64,000 bases of DNA from Janthinobacterium sp. LM6 (GTDB lineage Bacteria; Pseudomonadota; Gammaproteobacteria; Burkholderiales; Burkholderiaceae_D): NCBI RefSeq assembly GCF_002002885.1, contig NZ_CP019510.1, positions 1,054,001 through 1,118,000 of the forward strand. Reading direction: 5' to 3'. The notes beneath the pieces are model-generated. The model had not been told where the DNA came from. It did no database searches and saw nothing but the letters and a program-made list of their open reading frames with translations. Position 1 is the stretch's first letter. Each line of letters begins with the position of its first letter. The position numbers and the translations under genes were made by a program. Positions 39,561 to 47,234 of the stretch are shown piece after piece.

Positions 39561-40277
39561 TTAGTCCAGGTAGTCCGAGTATTCGCGCTGCGCGTAATTC
39601 TGCAAGTTGGCCCACGGCTGCGCCTTGCTGACGGTCGGCTGCAGCTTGACGTCGACCCGGCGATAGAAGGTATTCGCGCGGTCGCCGCTCTCGATGATCA
39701 GCGGAATCTGTTTTTGCTCGTCCCACAGTATGCGCTGGAACACGCCATTCTTTTCCACTTCGCGCCAGCGCGCGCCCGTCACGTTCGATGCCTGTTTCGA
39801 CAGAGGCATGGCGGCCACCAGTTTCGGGTCCAGCAGATAAAAACTGTTTTCCCAGGAACCGTCGAAATTGACGTTTTCGTACTCGGCCTTGGGGATGGCG
39901 ACGACGATCTTGTCATGCGCATCGATGTATTCCACGCGTACGGTGTTCTTTTCCAGCATCACGTGACGCGGTATCAGCACGGGATTGAAGTGCTTGTGCT
40001 CATGCTGCGTGGCTTTCAGCGCGACCTTGGTGTTTTCGCCATGCTTGTGGCCCGCATGCGCGTCGGTCGACGGCGCCAGCACGCGCTCGACCCACACGTG
40101 GCCGGGGCGGCGCAGCATCTTTTCTTCGTAGCGGCTCTCGCGCGTCACGCCTTCCGGCGTCAGGACGCGGCTGTAATAGGTGATGCCCAGGTCCAGGTCG
40201 GCAGGAGTGGCAGGAGCGGCTTGGGCGCTGGCGGCAAAGCCGGCGGCCAGGAGGACGGCGATCAGGGACGATTTCAT
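39561..40277 (-). CDS. Periplasmic protein of unknown function in phosphatase operon
   Basis: A 238-aa protein with a signal peptide (MKSSLIAVLLAAGFAASAQA) and no membrane segment after it. A histidine-rich stretch (HAGHKHGENT, then HEHKHF, about 75-100) might bind metal. The rest looks beta-rich, with no family I recognise. It is the last gene after two alkaline phosphatases, 74 nt downstream of the second, so it probably shares phosphate control. A 12-bp hairpin with one mismatch (40299-40326) sits in the gap. The start at 40277 was chosen at the signal peptide. Confidence 0.72.
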   Translation of the reverse strand: MKSSLIAVLLAAGFAASAQAAPATPADLDLGITYYSRVLTPEGVTRESRYEEKMLRRPGHVWVERVLAPSTDAHAGHKHGENTKVALKATQHEHKHFNPVLIPRHVMLEKNTVRVEYIDAHDKIVVAIPKAEYENVNFDGSWENSFYLLDPKLVAAMPLSKQASNVTGARWREVEKNGVFQRILWDEQKQIPLIIESGDRANTFYRRVDVKLQPTVSKAQPWANLQNYAQREYSDYLD

Positions 40278-40351
40278 GGTCTTGCCTTTACGTGCAGAGG
40301 GGCGGAGGGCATACGCCATCCGCCCCGGTGGGGTTACCGTGTTGATGTGGA

Positions 40352-41776
40352 TCAGAAGCCGAAGGCCGCCTTCAGCAGGTCAAACACCTTGGTGTTGTCC
40401 AGGGTGCCCTTGAAGGCCTTCGCGCCGGCGCCCGTGGCGAGCAGCTTGACGTCGCCGCCGCCGTGGGTTTCGCTGGCCAGGCGCACGCCTGTTTCTTGCA
40501 GGTAGTTGTCTTTCAGGGCCGTGGCGCTGTCGACGTTGCTGCGCAGGGCAGGGCGGTTCGGGCCGTTGCCGAACACCAGGGTGGTGTAGGTATTGCCATC
40601 GGCATCCTTGCTCGGCTGGTTATCCTTGTAGCCGCGGTTGATGTCGAGGATATGGTTGCCGCGCTTGCCGTAGCCGTTGAAGGCCAGGGTATGGTCATGG
40701 TCGGCCGTGACGACGATCAGGGTGTTGGCCAGCGTCGGATCGGTTTCCTTGATCTTGGCGATGGCCGCCTTGATGGCGTCGTCGAAGGCGATGGTGTCCG
40801 TCAGCGCGCGCTTGGCGTTGATGCCATGCAAGGCGTGGTCGATGCGGCCGCCTTCGACCATCAGGAAGTAGCCGTTCGCGTTTTTCGACAGCAAGTCGAT
40901 GGCTTTCAGCGTCATTTCCGACAGGCTAGGCTGGGTCGCGCCTTCGCCCAGCGGCGGCGTGGCGGTGCGGTCCAGTTCATATTCCAGGTGGCTGCGGGTG
41001 CTGTACAGGCCGATGAATTTCTTGCCGCTCTGCGCCGCCGCCATTTCCGCCTTGTTGGCGGCCACGGTGTAGCCCTTGGCGGCAAATTCCGTCAACAGGT
41101 TGCGGCCATCGGCGCGGCCATACTTGTTGCTGGCCGACCAAGGCGTAAAGTGGTTGCGGCCGCCACCCATCAGCACGTCGACGCCATCGCCCAGGGCCGC
41201 GTTGTAGCCCGTGCCGCCCGGCACCGTTTGTGCAGCGATCGCGTATTGCGCATTGCGGTTGCAGATGTGCGAGAAAGTCGTCGCCGGCGTGGCGTGCGTC
41301 AGTTCCGTGGTGGTGATGGCGCCCACGGCCTTGCCCTTGGCTTTCGCCAGTTCCAGGATGGTCGGCGCGCTCTTGCCGCCGGCCGGGCAGTTGTCCACGC
41401 CCAGGTTGCCGTTGGCGTCGCGGCTCGGTTCCTTGGCGATGGTGTCCTGCGCCATCGAGATGACTTCATTGTTCATCTTGACGCCGGTCATGTAGGCGGC
41501 CATCGATGGCGCGCTGTCCGTCGTTTGCGCATCGTTCGAGTACGTCTTGATGCGCGCCGTGCGTTCCAGCGTATCCATCGTCAGGCTGCCTTCTTCCTTG
41601 TACTGGTAGATGCGCGCCGCCGTCACGACGGACGGGCCCATGCCGTCGCCGAGGAAGAAGATGACGTTCTTGGCGTCGGCGGCGTAGGCGCTGGCGACGC
41701 TGGCGGCCACGAGCGTGGTCAGCAAGGAGAGTTTCAGGGCCGATTTCAGTGCGGCGGGTGTCGATGCAAGTTTCAT
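40352..41776 (-). CDS. phoA: Alkaline phosphatase, secreted
   Basis: Hydrolyses phosphomonoesters in the periplasm. The 474-aa precursor has a long signal peptide (cleavage near residue 32, ASAYA). Family motifs are metal ligand Asp44 in FLGDGMG, nucleophile Ser88 in TTDSAPSMAAYMTG, EGGRIDHALH and TADHDH. It is closely similar along its length to the lipoprotein phosphatase encoded just upstream, indicating tandem duplication. It begins 29 nt after that gene. The ATG at 41776 has GGACAAG upstream; a TTG four codons earlier is less likely. Confidence 0.92.
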   Translation of the reverse strand: MKLASTPAALKSALKLSLLTTLVAASVASAYAADAKNVIFFLGDGMGPSVVTAARIYQYKEEGSLTMDTLERTARIKTYSNDAQTTDSAPSMAAYMTGVKMNNEVISMAQDTIAKEPSRDANGNLGVDNCPAGGKSAPTILELAKAKGKAVGAITTTELTHATPATTFSHICNRNAQYAIAAQTVPGGTGYNAALGDGVDVLMGGGRNHFTPWSASNKYGRADGRNLLTEFAAKGYTVAANKAEMAAAQSGKKFIGLYSTRSHLEYELDRTATPPLGEGATQPSLSEMTLKAIDLLSKNANGYFLMVEGGRIDHALHGINAKRALTDTIAFDDAIKAAIAKIKETDPTLANTLIVVTADHDHTLAFNGYGKRGNHILDINRGYKDNQPSKDADGNTYTTLVFGNGPNRPALRSNVDSATALKDNYLQETGVRLASETHGGGDVKLLATGAGAKAFKGTLDNTKVFDLLKAAFGF

Positions 41777-41805
41777 ATGCTTGTCCAATTCTTGTCTCTT
41801 GGGGA

Positions 41806-43266
41806 TTACAGACCGCCGGCGGTCTTGACCAGGCCGAATACTTTGGTGTTGTCGATGGTGCCCAGGAAGGTTTCCGAACCCTTGCCGATGGCGCCCAGGA
41901 AGACGTCGGTGCCGCCGTGGGTTTCATTGCCGACCGCCGTGCGGATCACTGCTTCCTGGTGGTAATTGTTGGCGCTGGTGACGGTTTCATCGAGGCTGGC
42001 CATGGCGGTGCGGCTCGACTGGGTGCGGTTTTCGCCATTGCCGAAGCCGATGATCGAATACGGTGCGCCGTCCAGATCTTTCTCGACGGCACCGGTCACG
42101 TAGTTCTTCACCACGCCCAGCACGCCAGGGTTGCCGGCAGCCGTCTTGCCCGTGCGCTTGGCGTAGCCGTTCAGCACCAGCGTGTGGTCATGGTCGGCCG
42201 TGACGACGATCAGGGTATTGGCCAGGGTCGGATCGGTCAGCTTGGCTTTTTCGATGGCGGCCTTGATGGCGTTGTCGAACGCGACGGTGTCTTGCAGCGC
42301 TTTCTTGGCCGTCGTTTCGTGCAGCGCATGGTCGATGCGGCCGCCTTCGACCATCAGGAAATAACCCTTCTTGTTCTTCGCCAGCACGTCCATGGCCTTG
42401 GTGGTCATTTCCGCCAGGCTAGGTTCCTTCGCTGCGTCGCGGTCCAGGTCGTAGCTCATGTGGCTGGACGTGAACACGCCGAACAAACGGTCCGTCTTGG
42501 CCGCATCGACGGCCTTGAAGTCGGTGGCGTTGTTGGCGATCGTGTAGCTTTTGGCTTTCAATTCGGCGATCAGGTCGCGGCCGTCGGAACGCTTGCCGCC
42601 ATCCTTGAATTGCTTGAAGAATTGCGCGCCGCCACCGAGGACCACTTCCAGGCCGGTGGTGCCCAGGGCGCTGTTGTAGCCCGTGCCGCCCGGCACCAGG
42701 GCCGCGGCGATATCGTTTTCCAGGTCGCGGTGGCAGATGTGCGAGTAGGTCGCGGCCGGCGTGGCGTGCGTCACGCGCGCCGTGCTGACGACGCCGGCGG
42801 CGAAGCCCTTGGCTTTGGCCAGTTCCAGCAGGGTGGTGGCGGGCGTGCCGTTGCCGGTGCCGCATTTGTTGACCAGCTTGTTGTTATTCGCATCCGTGCC
42901 CGGATCGATGGCGACCGTGTTGGCCGACATGGAAATGACTTCATTGTTCATCTTGACGCCGGTCATGTAGGCGGCCATCGATGGCGCGCTGTCCGTCACT
43001 TGCGCGTCGTTCGAGTACGTTTTCACGAAGGCCGTTTCCGGCAGGGTGTCCATGGTCAGCGCACCCTCTTCGCCCACGGAATAGATGCGCGCGGCCGTCA
43101 TGGTGGTCAGGCCCATGCCATCGCCAAGGAAGAAGATGACGTTTTTCGGCGGCGCTTCAGCCACTGCCTCTTCTTTTTTTGCGTCGCTGCCGCAGGCGGC
43201 CAGCATCAGGGTGATGGCGACGCTGCAGCCAGCGACGGAAATTTTTCTGCGTGTCATGTGGTTCAT
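41806..43266 (-). CDS. Alkaline phosphatase, predicted lipoprotein
   Basis: A 486-aa alkaline phosphatase paralogue of the next gene. Unlike that gene it carries a lipobox ending at Cys25 (LMLAAC) followed by Gly-Ser-Asp and a charged linker, so it should be membrane anchored. An aspartate at +3 rather than +2 does not predict inner-membrane retention. Motifs: FLGDGMG, nucleophile Ser93 in VTDSAPSMAAYMTG, EGGRIDHALH and TADHDH. It is the first gene of the unit, with a PhoB box 41 nt upstream. The start could instead be the ATG at 43257. Confidence 0.92.
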   Translation of the reverse strand: MNHMTRRKISVAGCSVAITLMLAACGSDAKKEEAVAEAPPKNVIFFLGDGMGLTTMTAARIYSVGEEGALTMDTLPETAFVKTYSNDAQVTDSAPSMAAYMTGVKMNNEVISMSANTVAIDPGTDANNNKLVNKCGTGNGTPATTLLELAKAKGFAAGVVSTARVTHATPAATYSHICHRDLENDIAAALVPGGTGYNSALGTTGLEVVLGGGAQFFKQFKDGGKRSDGRDLIAELKAKSYTIANNATDFKAVDAAKTDRLFGVFTSSHMSYDLDRDAAKEPSLAEMTTKAMDVLAKNKKGYFLMVEGGRIDHALHETTAKKALQDTVAFDNAIKAAIEKAKLTDPTLANTLIVVTADHDHTLVLNGYAKRTGKTAAGNPGVLGVVKNYVTGAVEKDLDGAPYSIIGFGNGENRTQSSRTAMASLDETVTSANNYHQEAVIRTAVGNETHGGTDVFLGAIGKGSETFLGTIDNTKVFGLVKTAGGL

Positions 43267-43290
43267 CCGGCTAGGTTTGAAAGAGCTGGC

Positions 43291-43324
43291 AAGATAACAA
43301 TCCAATGTGACACCCTCATGACGC
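43291..43324 (-). promoter_or_regulatory. PhoB box and -10 of the alkaline phosphatase operon
   Basis: Read on the minus strand, GCGTCAT-GAGG-GTGTCAC (43324-43307) fits the two 7-nt direct repeats with an 11-nt period of a Pho box. A TATCTT -10 (43296-43291) lies exactly 10 nt downstream, the spacing I recall for the E. coli phoA promoter. A further TGTCAT half-site lies 8 nt upstream. This implies induction by phosphate starvation through PhoB. Confidence 0.72.
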
Positions 43325-43525
43325 TATGACACATTTGCGACGGCACTACGCCGCCGCAGTGGCGTGGCTTTTGCGCGCGTCGACGTTGGAAAAATACGCC
43401 GTAGCGTGTTCGTCATCGCTTGATTGCATCGATATAAGCAATAAACTATTGCGCTTTACCTGGTTTTTCTACCGCTTTGAGCAACGTAAGATGCAGTCAT
43501 CCCAATCATCTTGTGAAGGCGCATC

Positions 43526-44395
43526 ATGTTCTCCAAATCCATCAGCAGCGTTCTTGTCTCCACCCTGTTTGCCGCCGGCGCCGCCTCGGCCGCCGCCAGC
43601 GCACCTCTGACCCTGGAAGTCTTCAATCCGGGCGAAGCGGCCATCTTTCCCGTCGCTTCCGTGCTGGTCGCGGGCAAGCATGACGCCGTGCTGATCGATG
43701 CGCAATTCTCGCGCGCCGAAGCGCAAAAACTGGTGGAAAAGATCCGCGCCAGCGGCAAGAAGCTGACGACCGTGTACATCAGCCACAGCGATCCCGATTT
43801 CTACTTTGGCCTCGACGTGATCAAGGCAGCGTTCCCGCAGGCGAAAATCGTTGCCACGCCGGAAACCGTGGCCGAGATCCGCCGCAAGGCTGACGCCAAG
43901 GTCGCCTACTGGGGCCCGATTTTGAAGGACAATGCGCCGCACGGCATCGTCATTCCCGATGCGCTGAAGGGCAAGCGCATCAGCCTGGAAGGCCAGTCGC
44001 TGGACATCGCCGGCCCGACGCCAGCGCGCACCTATGTGTGGATTCCATCGATCAAGGCCGTCGTCGGTGGCGTGGTGCTGTTTGGCAACTTGCACGTGTG
44101 GACGGCCGATACGCAAAGCCTGCAATCGCGCCAGGACTGGCTCAAGACCCTGGACGGCATCGCGGCCCTGAAACCCGTCACCGTCGTGCCCGGCCACTTC
44201 AAGGTCGGTTCGCCCCTGACGCCGGACAGCATCGGTTTTACGCGCGACTACCTGGTGACGTTTGAGGCGGAAACGGCCAAGGCCGCCAATTCGGCCGCCC
44301 TGATCGAGGCGATGAAACAGCATTATCCGAAGCTGGGCCTGGATGGCGCGCTGGAGACCAGCGCGAAGGTCGCCAAGGGCGAAATGAAATGGTAA
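43526..44395 (+). CDS. Secreted MBL-fold protein with altered metal motif
   Basis: A 289-aa protein with a signal peptide (about 1-26) and a metallo-beta-lactamase fold. The first metal motif, normally HxHxDH, reads H87-S-D89-P-D91-F92 (SHSDPDFYFG), so the second His is Asp and the last is Phe. A later PGH motif (VVPGHFKVG) is kept. It may bind one metal, bind metal differently or have lost hydrolase activity. The substrate is unknown. A DsbA-family gene follows 20 nt later, so the two are probably cotranscribed. Confidence 0.8.
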   Translation: MFSKSISSVLVSTLFAAGAASAAASAPLTLEVFNPGEAAIFPVASVLVAGKHDAVLIDAQFSRAEAQKLVEKIRASGKKLTTVYISHSDPDFYFGLDVIKAAFPQAKIVATPETVAEIRRKADAKVAYWGPILKDNAPHGIVIPDALKGKRISLEGQSLDIAGPTPARTYVWIPSIKAVVGGVVLFGNLHVWTADTQSLQSRQDWLKTLDGIAALKPVTVVPGHFKVGSPLTPDSIGFTRDYLVTFEAETAKAANSAALIEAMKQHYPKLGLDGALETSAKVAKGEMKW

Positions 44396-44415
44396 GCGGC
44401 AACAAGGAGTCAAGC

Positions 44416-45072
44416 ATGCCCACACTGCACTACATTTTCGATCCCCTGTGCGGCTGGTGCTACGGCGCCGCGCCGCTGGTCGAGGCGGCACGCGCCGTGC
44501 CGGGCCTGACGCTGGCCTTCCACGGCGGCGGCATGATGACGGGCAGCAATCGCCGCCAGATCACGCCCGCCTGGCGCGGCTATGTGCTGCCGCATGACCG
44601 GCGCATCGAGCAATTGTCTGGCCAGTCGTTTGGCGATGCCTATGTCAACGGCTTGCTGAACGACACCACGGCCATGATGGATTCCGAGCCGCCGATCACG
44701 GCCATCCTGGCGGCGGAAATGCTGGCCGGCAAGGGCCTGGACATGCTGCAGCGCGTGCAGCGCGCCCATTACGTGGACGGCTTGCGCATCGCTGACCTGC
44801 CCGTGCTGGCGGCGCTGGCGCAAGAACTGGGCATGGACGGCGCCGCATTCGGGGGGGAATATGCGCGGCAGGCGGGCGCCGCCACGCAGCGGCACATCGA
44901 GGCCAGCCGAGCCTTGCTGGCGCAGGTGGGCGGCCAGGGCTTTCCCACCTTCGTGCTCGACGATGGCAGCGGCAAGCTGTCCGTGATCGATATCGGCGGC
45001 TTCCTGGGCCAGCCGGCGAAACTGCAGGCACAACTGGGTGGCGTGTGCGACGCCCACGGTTGTGCATTGTAA
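44416..45072 (+). CDS. DsbA family protein with CGWC motif
   Basis: A 218-aa thioredoxin-fold protein with an N-terminal C12-G-W-C15 motif (DPLCGWCYG) and helical insertion, as in the DsbA/FrnE-like group of COG3531. No signal peptide is seen, so it is probably cytoplasmic. A later GGQGFPTFVLDD segment supplies the cis-proline. AAGGAGT lies just before the ATG at 44416. The precise redox partner is unknown; cotranscription with the MBL gene is likely. Confidence 0.88.
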   Translation: MPTLHYIFDPLCGWCYGAAPLVEAARAVPGLTLAFHGGGMMTGSNRRQITPAWRGYVLPHDRRIEQLSGQSFGDAYVNGLLNDTTAMMDSEPPITAILAAEMLAGKGLDMLQRVQRAHYVDGLRIADLPVLAALAQELGMDGAAFGGEYARQAGAATQRHIEASRALLAQVGGQGFPTFVLDDGSGKLSVIDIGGFLGQPAKLQAQLGGVCDAHGCAL

Positions 45073-45073
45073 A

Positions 45074-45100
45074 TAGCTATCGAATCGATAAAATCAATTA
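45074..45100 (+). promoter_or_regulatory. Possible OxyR-type site upstream of catalase
   Basis: CTAT (45077-45080), seven nt, then ATAA (45088-45091) partly fits the ATAG-N7-CTAT-N7-ATAG pattern of OxyR sites, as expected for a catalase. The outer half-sites are poor, so this is weak. Confidence 0.28.
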
Positions 45101-45101
45101 A

Positions 45102-45160
45102 CTTTTCCTTTGTTGTTGACCTCGTTACACTGGTTTCATTAGTCAACAACGAAGGAAAAG
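45102..45160 (+). promoter_or_regulatory. 19-bp inverted repeat covering the catalase ribosome binding site
   Basis: Arms 45102-45120 and 45142-45160 are complementary at 18 of 19 positions, with a 21-nt spacer. The downstream arm contains the GAAGGA ribosome binding site (45151-45156), 9 nt before the catalase ATG. In RNA it would form a hairpin hiding that site. In DNA it could be an operator. Confidence 0.75.
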
Positions 45161-45165
45161 CAGCC

Positions 45166-46629
45166 ATGAGTCAACAGCCGCCATTCAGTACCGCCTCGGG
45201 CATCCCCGTCGCCGACAACCAGAATTCCATCAGCGCCGGCCCCCGCGGCCCGCTGCTGCTGCAAGACTTCCACCTGATCGAAAAACTCCAGCATTTCAAC
45301 CGCGAGCGCATCCCCGAGCGCGTGGTGCACGCGAAAGGCTCGGGCGCCTACGGCACCTTCACCGTCACGCACGACATCTCGCGCTACACCAAGGCCAAGC
45401 TGTTCAGTGAAGTGGGCAAGCAGACGGCCACCTTCGCGCGCTTTTCCACCGTCGGCGGCGAACGCGGCAGTGCCGACACGGAACGCGACCCGCGCGGCTT
45501 CGCCGTGCGCTTCTATACGGAAGAGGGCAACTGGGATCTCGTTGGCAACAACACGCCGATGTTCTTCATCAAGGACCCGATCAAGTTCCCCGATTTTGTC
45601 CACACGCAAAAGCGCGATCCGCAAAGCAATCTGAAATCGGCCGAAATGATGTTCGACTTCTGGAGCCATGCGCCGGAAAGCTTGCATCAGGTCACCATGC
45701 TGTTCTCGGACCGCGGCACGCCGGACGGTTACCGCCACATGGATGGCTTCGGCAGCCACACGTATAGCCTGATCGATGCGGACGGCCAGCGCGTGTACGT
45801 AAAATGGCACTTCAAGACGCGCCAGGGCATCAAGAACCTGCCTGCGGCGGAAGCGGGCCGCCTGGCCGGAGCCGATCCCGACTACGCCCAGCGCGACCTG
45901 TTCGGCGCCATCGAGCGCGGCGATTTCCCCCAGTGGGAAGTCAAGCTGCAGGTGGCGACGCAGGAGCAACTCGATGCATGGGAGCAACGCACGGGCTGGA
46001 ACCCGTTCGATTTGACGAAAGTGTGGCCGCATGCGGACTTCCCGCTGCTGCCCGTGGGTATTTTCGAGCTGAACCGTAACCCGGACAATTATCACGCGGA
46101 AGTCGAGCAAGCCGCCTTTTCGCCGGCCAACGCCGTGCCCGGCATGGGATATTCACCGGACAAGATGCTGCAAGGCCGGCTGTTCGCCTACCACGATGCC
46201 CAGCTGTACCGGGTCGGCACGAACCACCAGCATCTGCCCGTGAATGCGGCCCGCTGCCCCTTCCACAACCAGCAGCGCGATGGCGGCATGGCGATCCACA
46301 ATGGCGGCGCGGCGCGCAACTACGCGAACGTGGCGGCGGCAGGCACGCAGCCGCAAGGGCTGGGCCACGGCGAGCCGGCGTTGGACCTGGCCGGCGGCGC
46401 GGCGCGCTACGATGGCCGCGGCGTGGAAGATGATTACACGCAAGCCGGCAATCTGTTCCGCCTGATGTCGGTACAGGCGAAGCAAAACCTGTTCGACAAC
46501 CTTGCCGGACCGTTGAGCCAGGTGCGGCCGGAAACCCTGCAGCGTCAGCTGGGCCACTTCGACCGGGCCGATGCCGCGTATGGCGCCGGCGTGCGGGCCG
46601 CTTTGCAGGCGCGTGGCGTGGTGCTGTAA
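45166..46629 (+). CDS. katA: Monofunctional haem catalase (clade 3)
   Basis: Decomposes hydrogen peroxide. The 487-aa size matches small-subunit catalases. The distal haem residues His55 (RVVHAKGSGAYG) and Asn128 (GNNTPMFF) and the proximal tyrosine Tyr342 (RLFAYHDAQLYR) are present. There is no signal peptide, so it is cytoplasmic. The gene stands alone, with a large inverted repeat over its ribosome binding site and a clean terminator behind it. The symbol katA is used for this clade; other names occur in related genomes. Confidence 0.96.
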   Translation: MSQQPPFSTASGIPVADNQNSISAGPRGPLLLQDFHLIEKLQHFNRERIPERVVHAKGSGAYGTFTVTHDISRYTKAKLFSEVGKQTATFARFSTVGGERGSADTERDPRGFAVRFYTEEGNWDLVGNNTPMFFIKDPIKFPDFVHTQKRDPQSNLKSAEMMFDFWSHAPESLHQVTMLFSDRGTPDGYRHMDGFGSHTYSLIDADGQRVYVKWHFKTRQGIKNLPAAEAGRLAGADPDYAQRDLFGAIERGDFPQWEVKLQVATQEQLDAWEQRTGWNPFDLTKVWPHADFPLLPVGIFELNRNPDNYHAEVEQAAFSPANAVPGMGYSPDKMLQGRLFAYHDAQLYRVGTNHQHLPVNAARCPFHNQQRDGGMAIHNGGAARNYANVAAAGTQPQGLGHGEPALDLAGGAARYDGRGVEDDYTQAGNLFRLMSVQAKQNLFDNLAGPLSQVRPETLQRQLGHFDRADAAYGAGVRAALQARGVVL

Positions 46630-46639
46630 CTGTGTGTTG

Positions 46640-46665
46640 CAGGCGGAACAATCTTGTTCCGCCTG
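46640..46665 (+). terminator. Terminator after catalase
   Basis: A perfect 12-bp stem CAGGCGGAACAA / TTGTTCCGCCTG with a 2-nt loop, 10 nt after the stop, followed by TTGTTG. It is very stable although the T-run is short. Confidence 0.75.
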
Positions 46666-46799
46666 TTGTTGATACAGCACAAATTAGAGGGTGATACCAA
46701 ATATTGCCGTATGGACATATTTGCCGCCCATGCGTAGACTTGTCGGTCTGATGATCGCGCGGCCTTCCTGGCAGCGTCCTGACTAGAAAGTCTTGCAAT

Positions 46800-47183
46800 A
46801 TGAATATGGCGAAGTTGTCGGTGCATGGGGACGACCCCACGCTCAAATCCATCCTCGAAGTCTTGCCCACGGATCCCGAACGGCAATGGCGCAAGGGCGA
46901 GGCGAAGGGCGCGGGCCGCGTGCATCTCGATTCCGGCTTCGAGGTGCTGATCGCGCAGGCATCCAAATCGCAAGTGTTGCCCTCGCGCATACGCAGCTAT
47001 CTGGCCGAATGCCGCTCGCGCGGCGTCAGCTTCACCATGCCGCGTATCGTTGCTGAACTGCAATTGGAGCTGAATGGCGACGACACGGTCGACTCTCCGA
47101 TGGATCTGACTCTGCCCGACATGCAGCACCTGACGGAAATGGGCATCAGCCTGAGCCTGGTGACGCGTTGCGCCGAGGCTTGA
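46800..47183 (+). CDS. DUF4279-like small protein
   Basis: A 127-aa soluble protein. The opening KLSVHGDDPTLKSIL and then WRKGEAKG...HLDSGFEVL resemble the DUF4279 pattern (strand, helix, RKGE, Gly-rich strand), a family known in polymorphic-toxin immunity and housekeeping contexts. This assignment is by eye. There is no toxin gene beside it. The start may be 46800 or 46806. It is followed by a terminator shared with the converging M1 fusion gene. Confidence 0.6.
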   Translation: MNMAKLSVHGDDPTLKSILEVLPTDPERQWRKGEAKGAGRVHLDSGFEVLIAQASKSQVLPSRIRSYLAECRSRGVSFTMPRIVAELQLELNGDDTVDSPMDLTLPDMQHLTEMGISLSLVTRCAEA

Positions 47184-47200
47184 GGAGCGCCTGACAATAA

Positions 47201-47232
47201 AAAATGGCCACCTTTCCAGGGTGGCCATTTTT
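47201..47232. terminator. Bidirectional terminator between DUF4279-like and M1 fusion genes
   Basis: Stem AAAATGGCCACC (47201-47212) / GGTGGCCATTTT (47220-47231) with A/T runs outside. It sits between two converging stops. Confidence 0.88.
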
Positions 47233-47234
47233 CG

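Noticed and set aside
44849-44855. A G7 run in the DsbA-family gene as a phase-variation site
   Set aside because: It is shorter than typical contingency tracts and lies deep in the coding region of a probably cytoplasmic protein.
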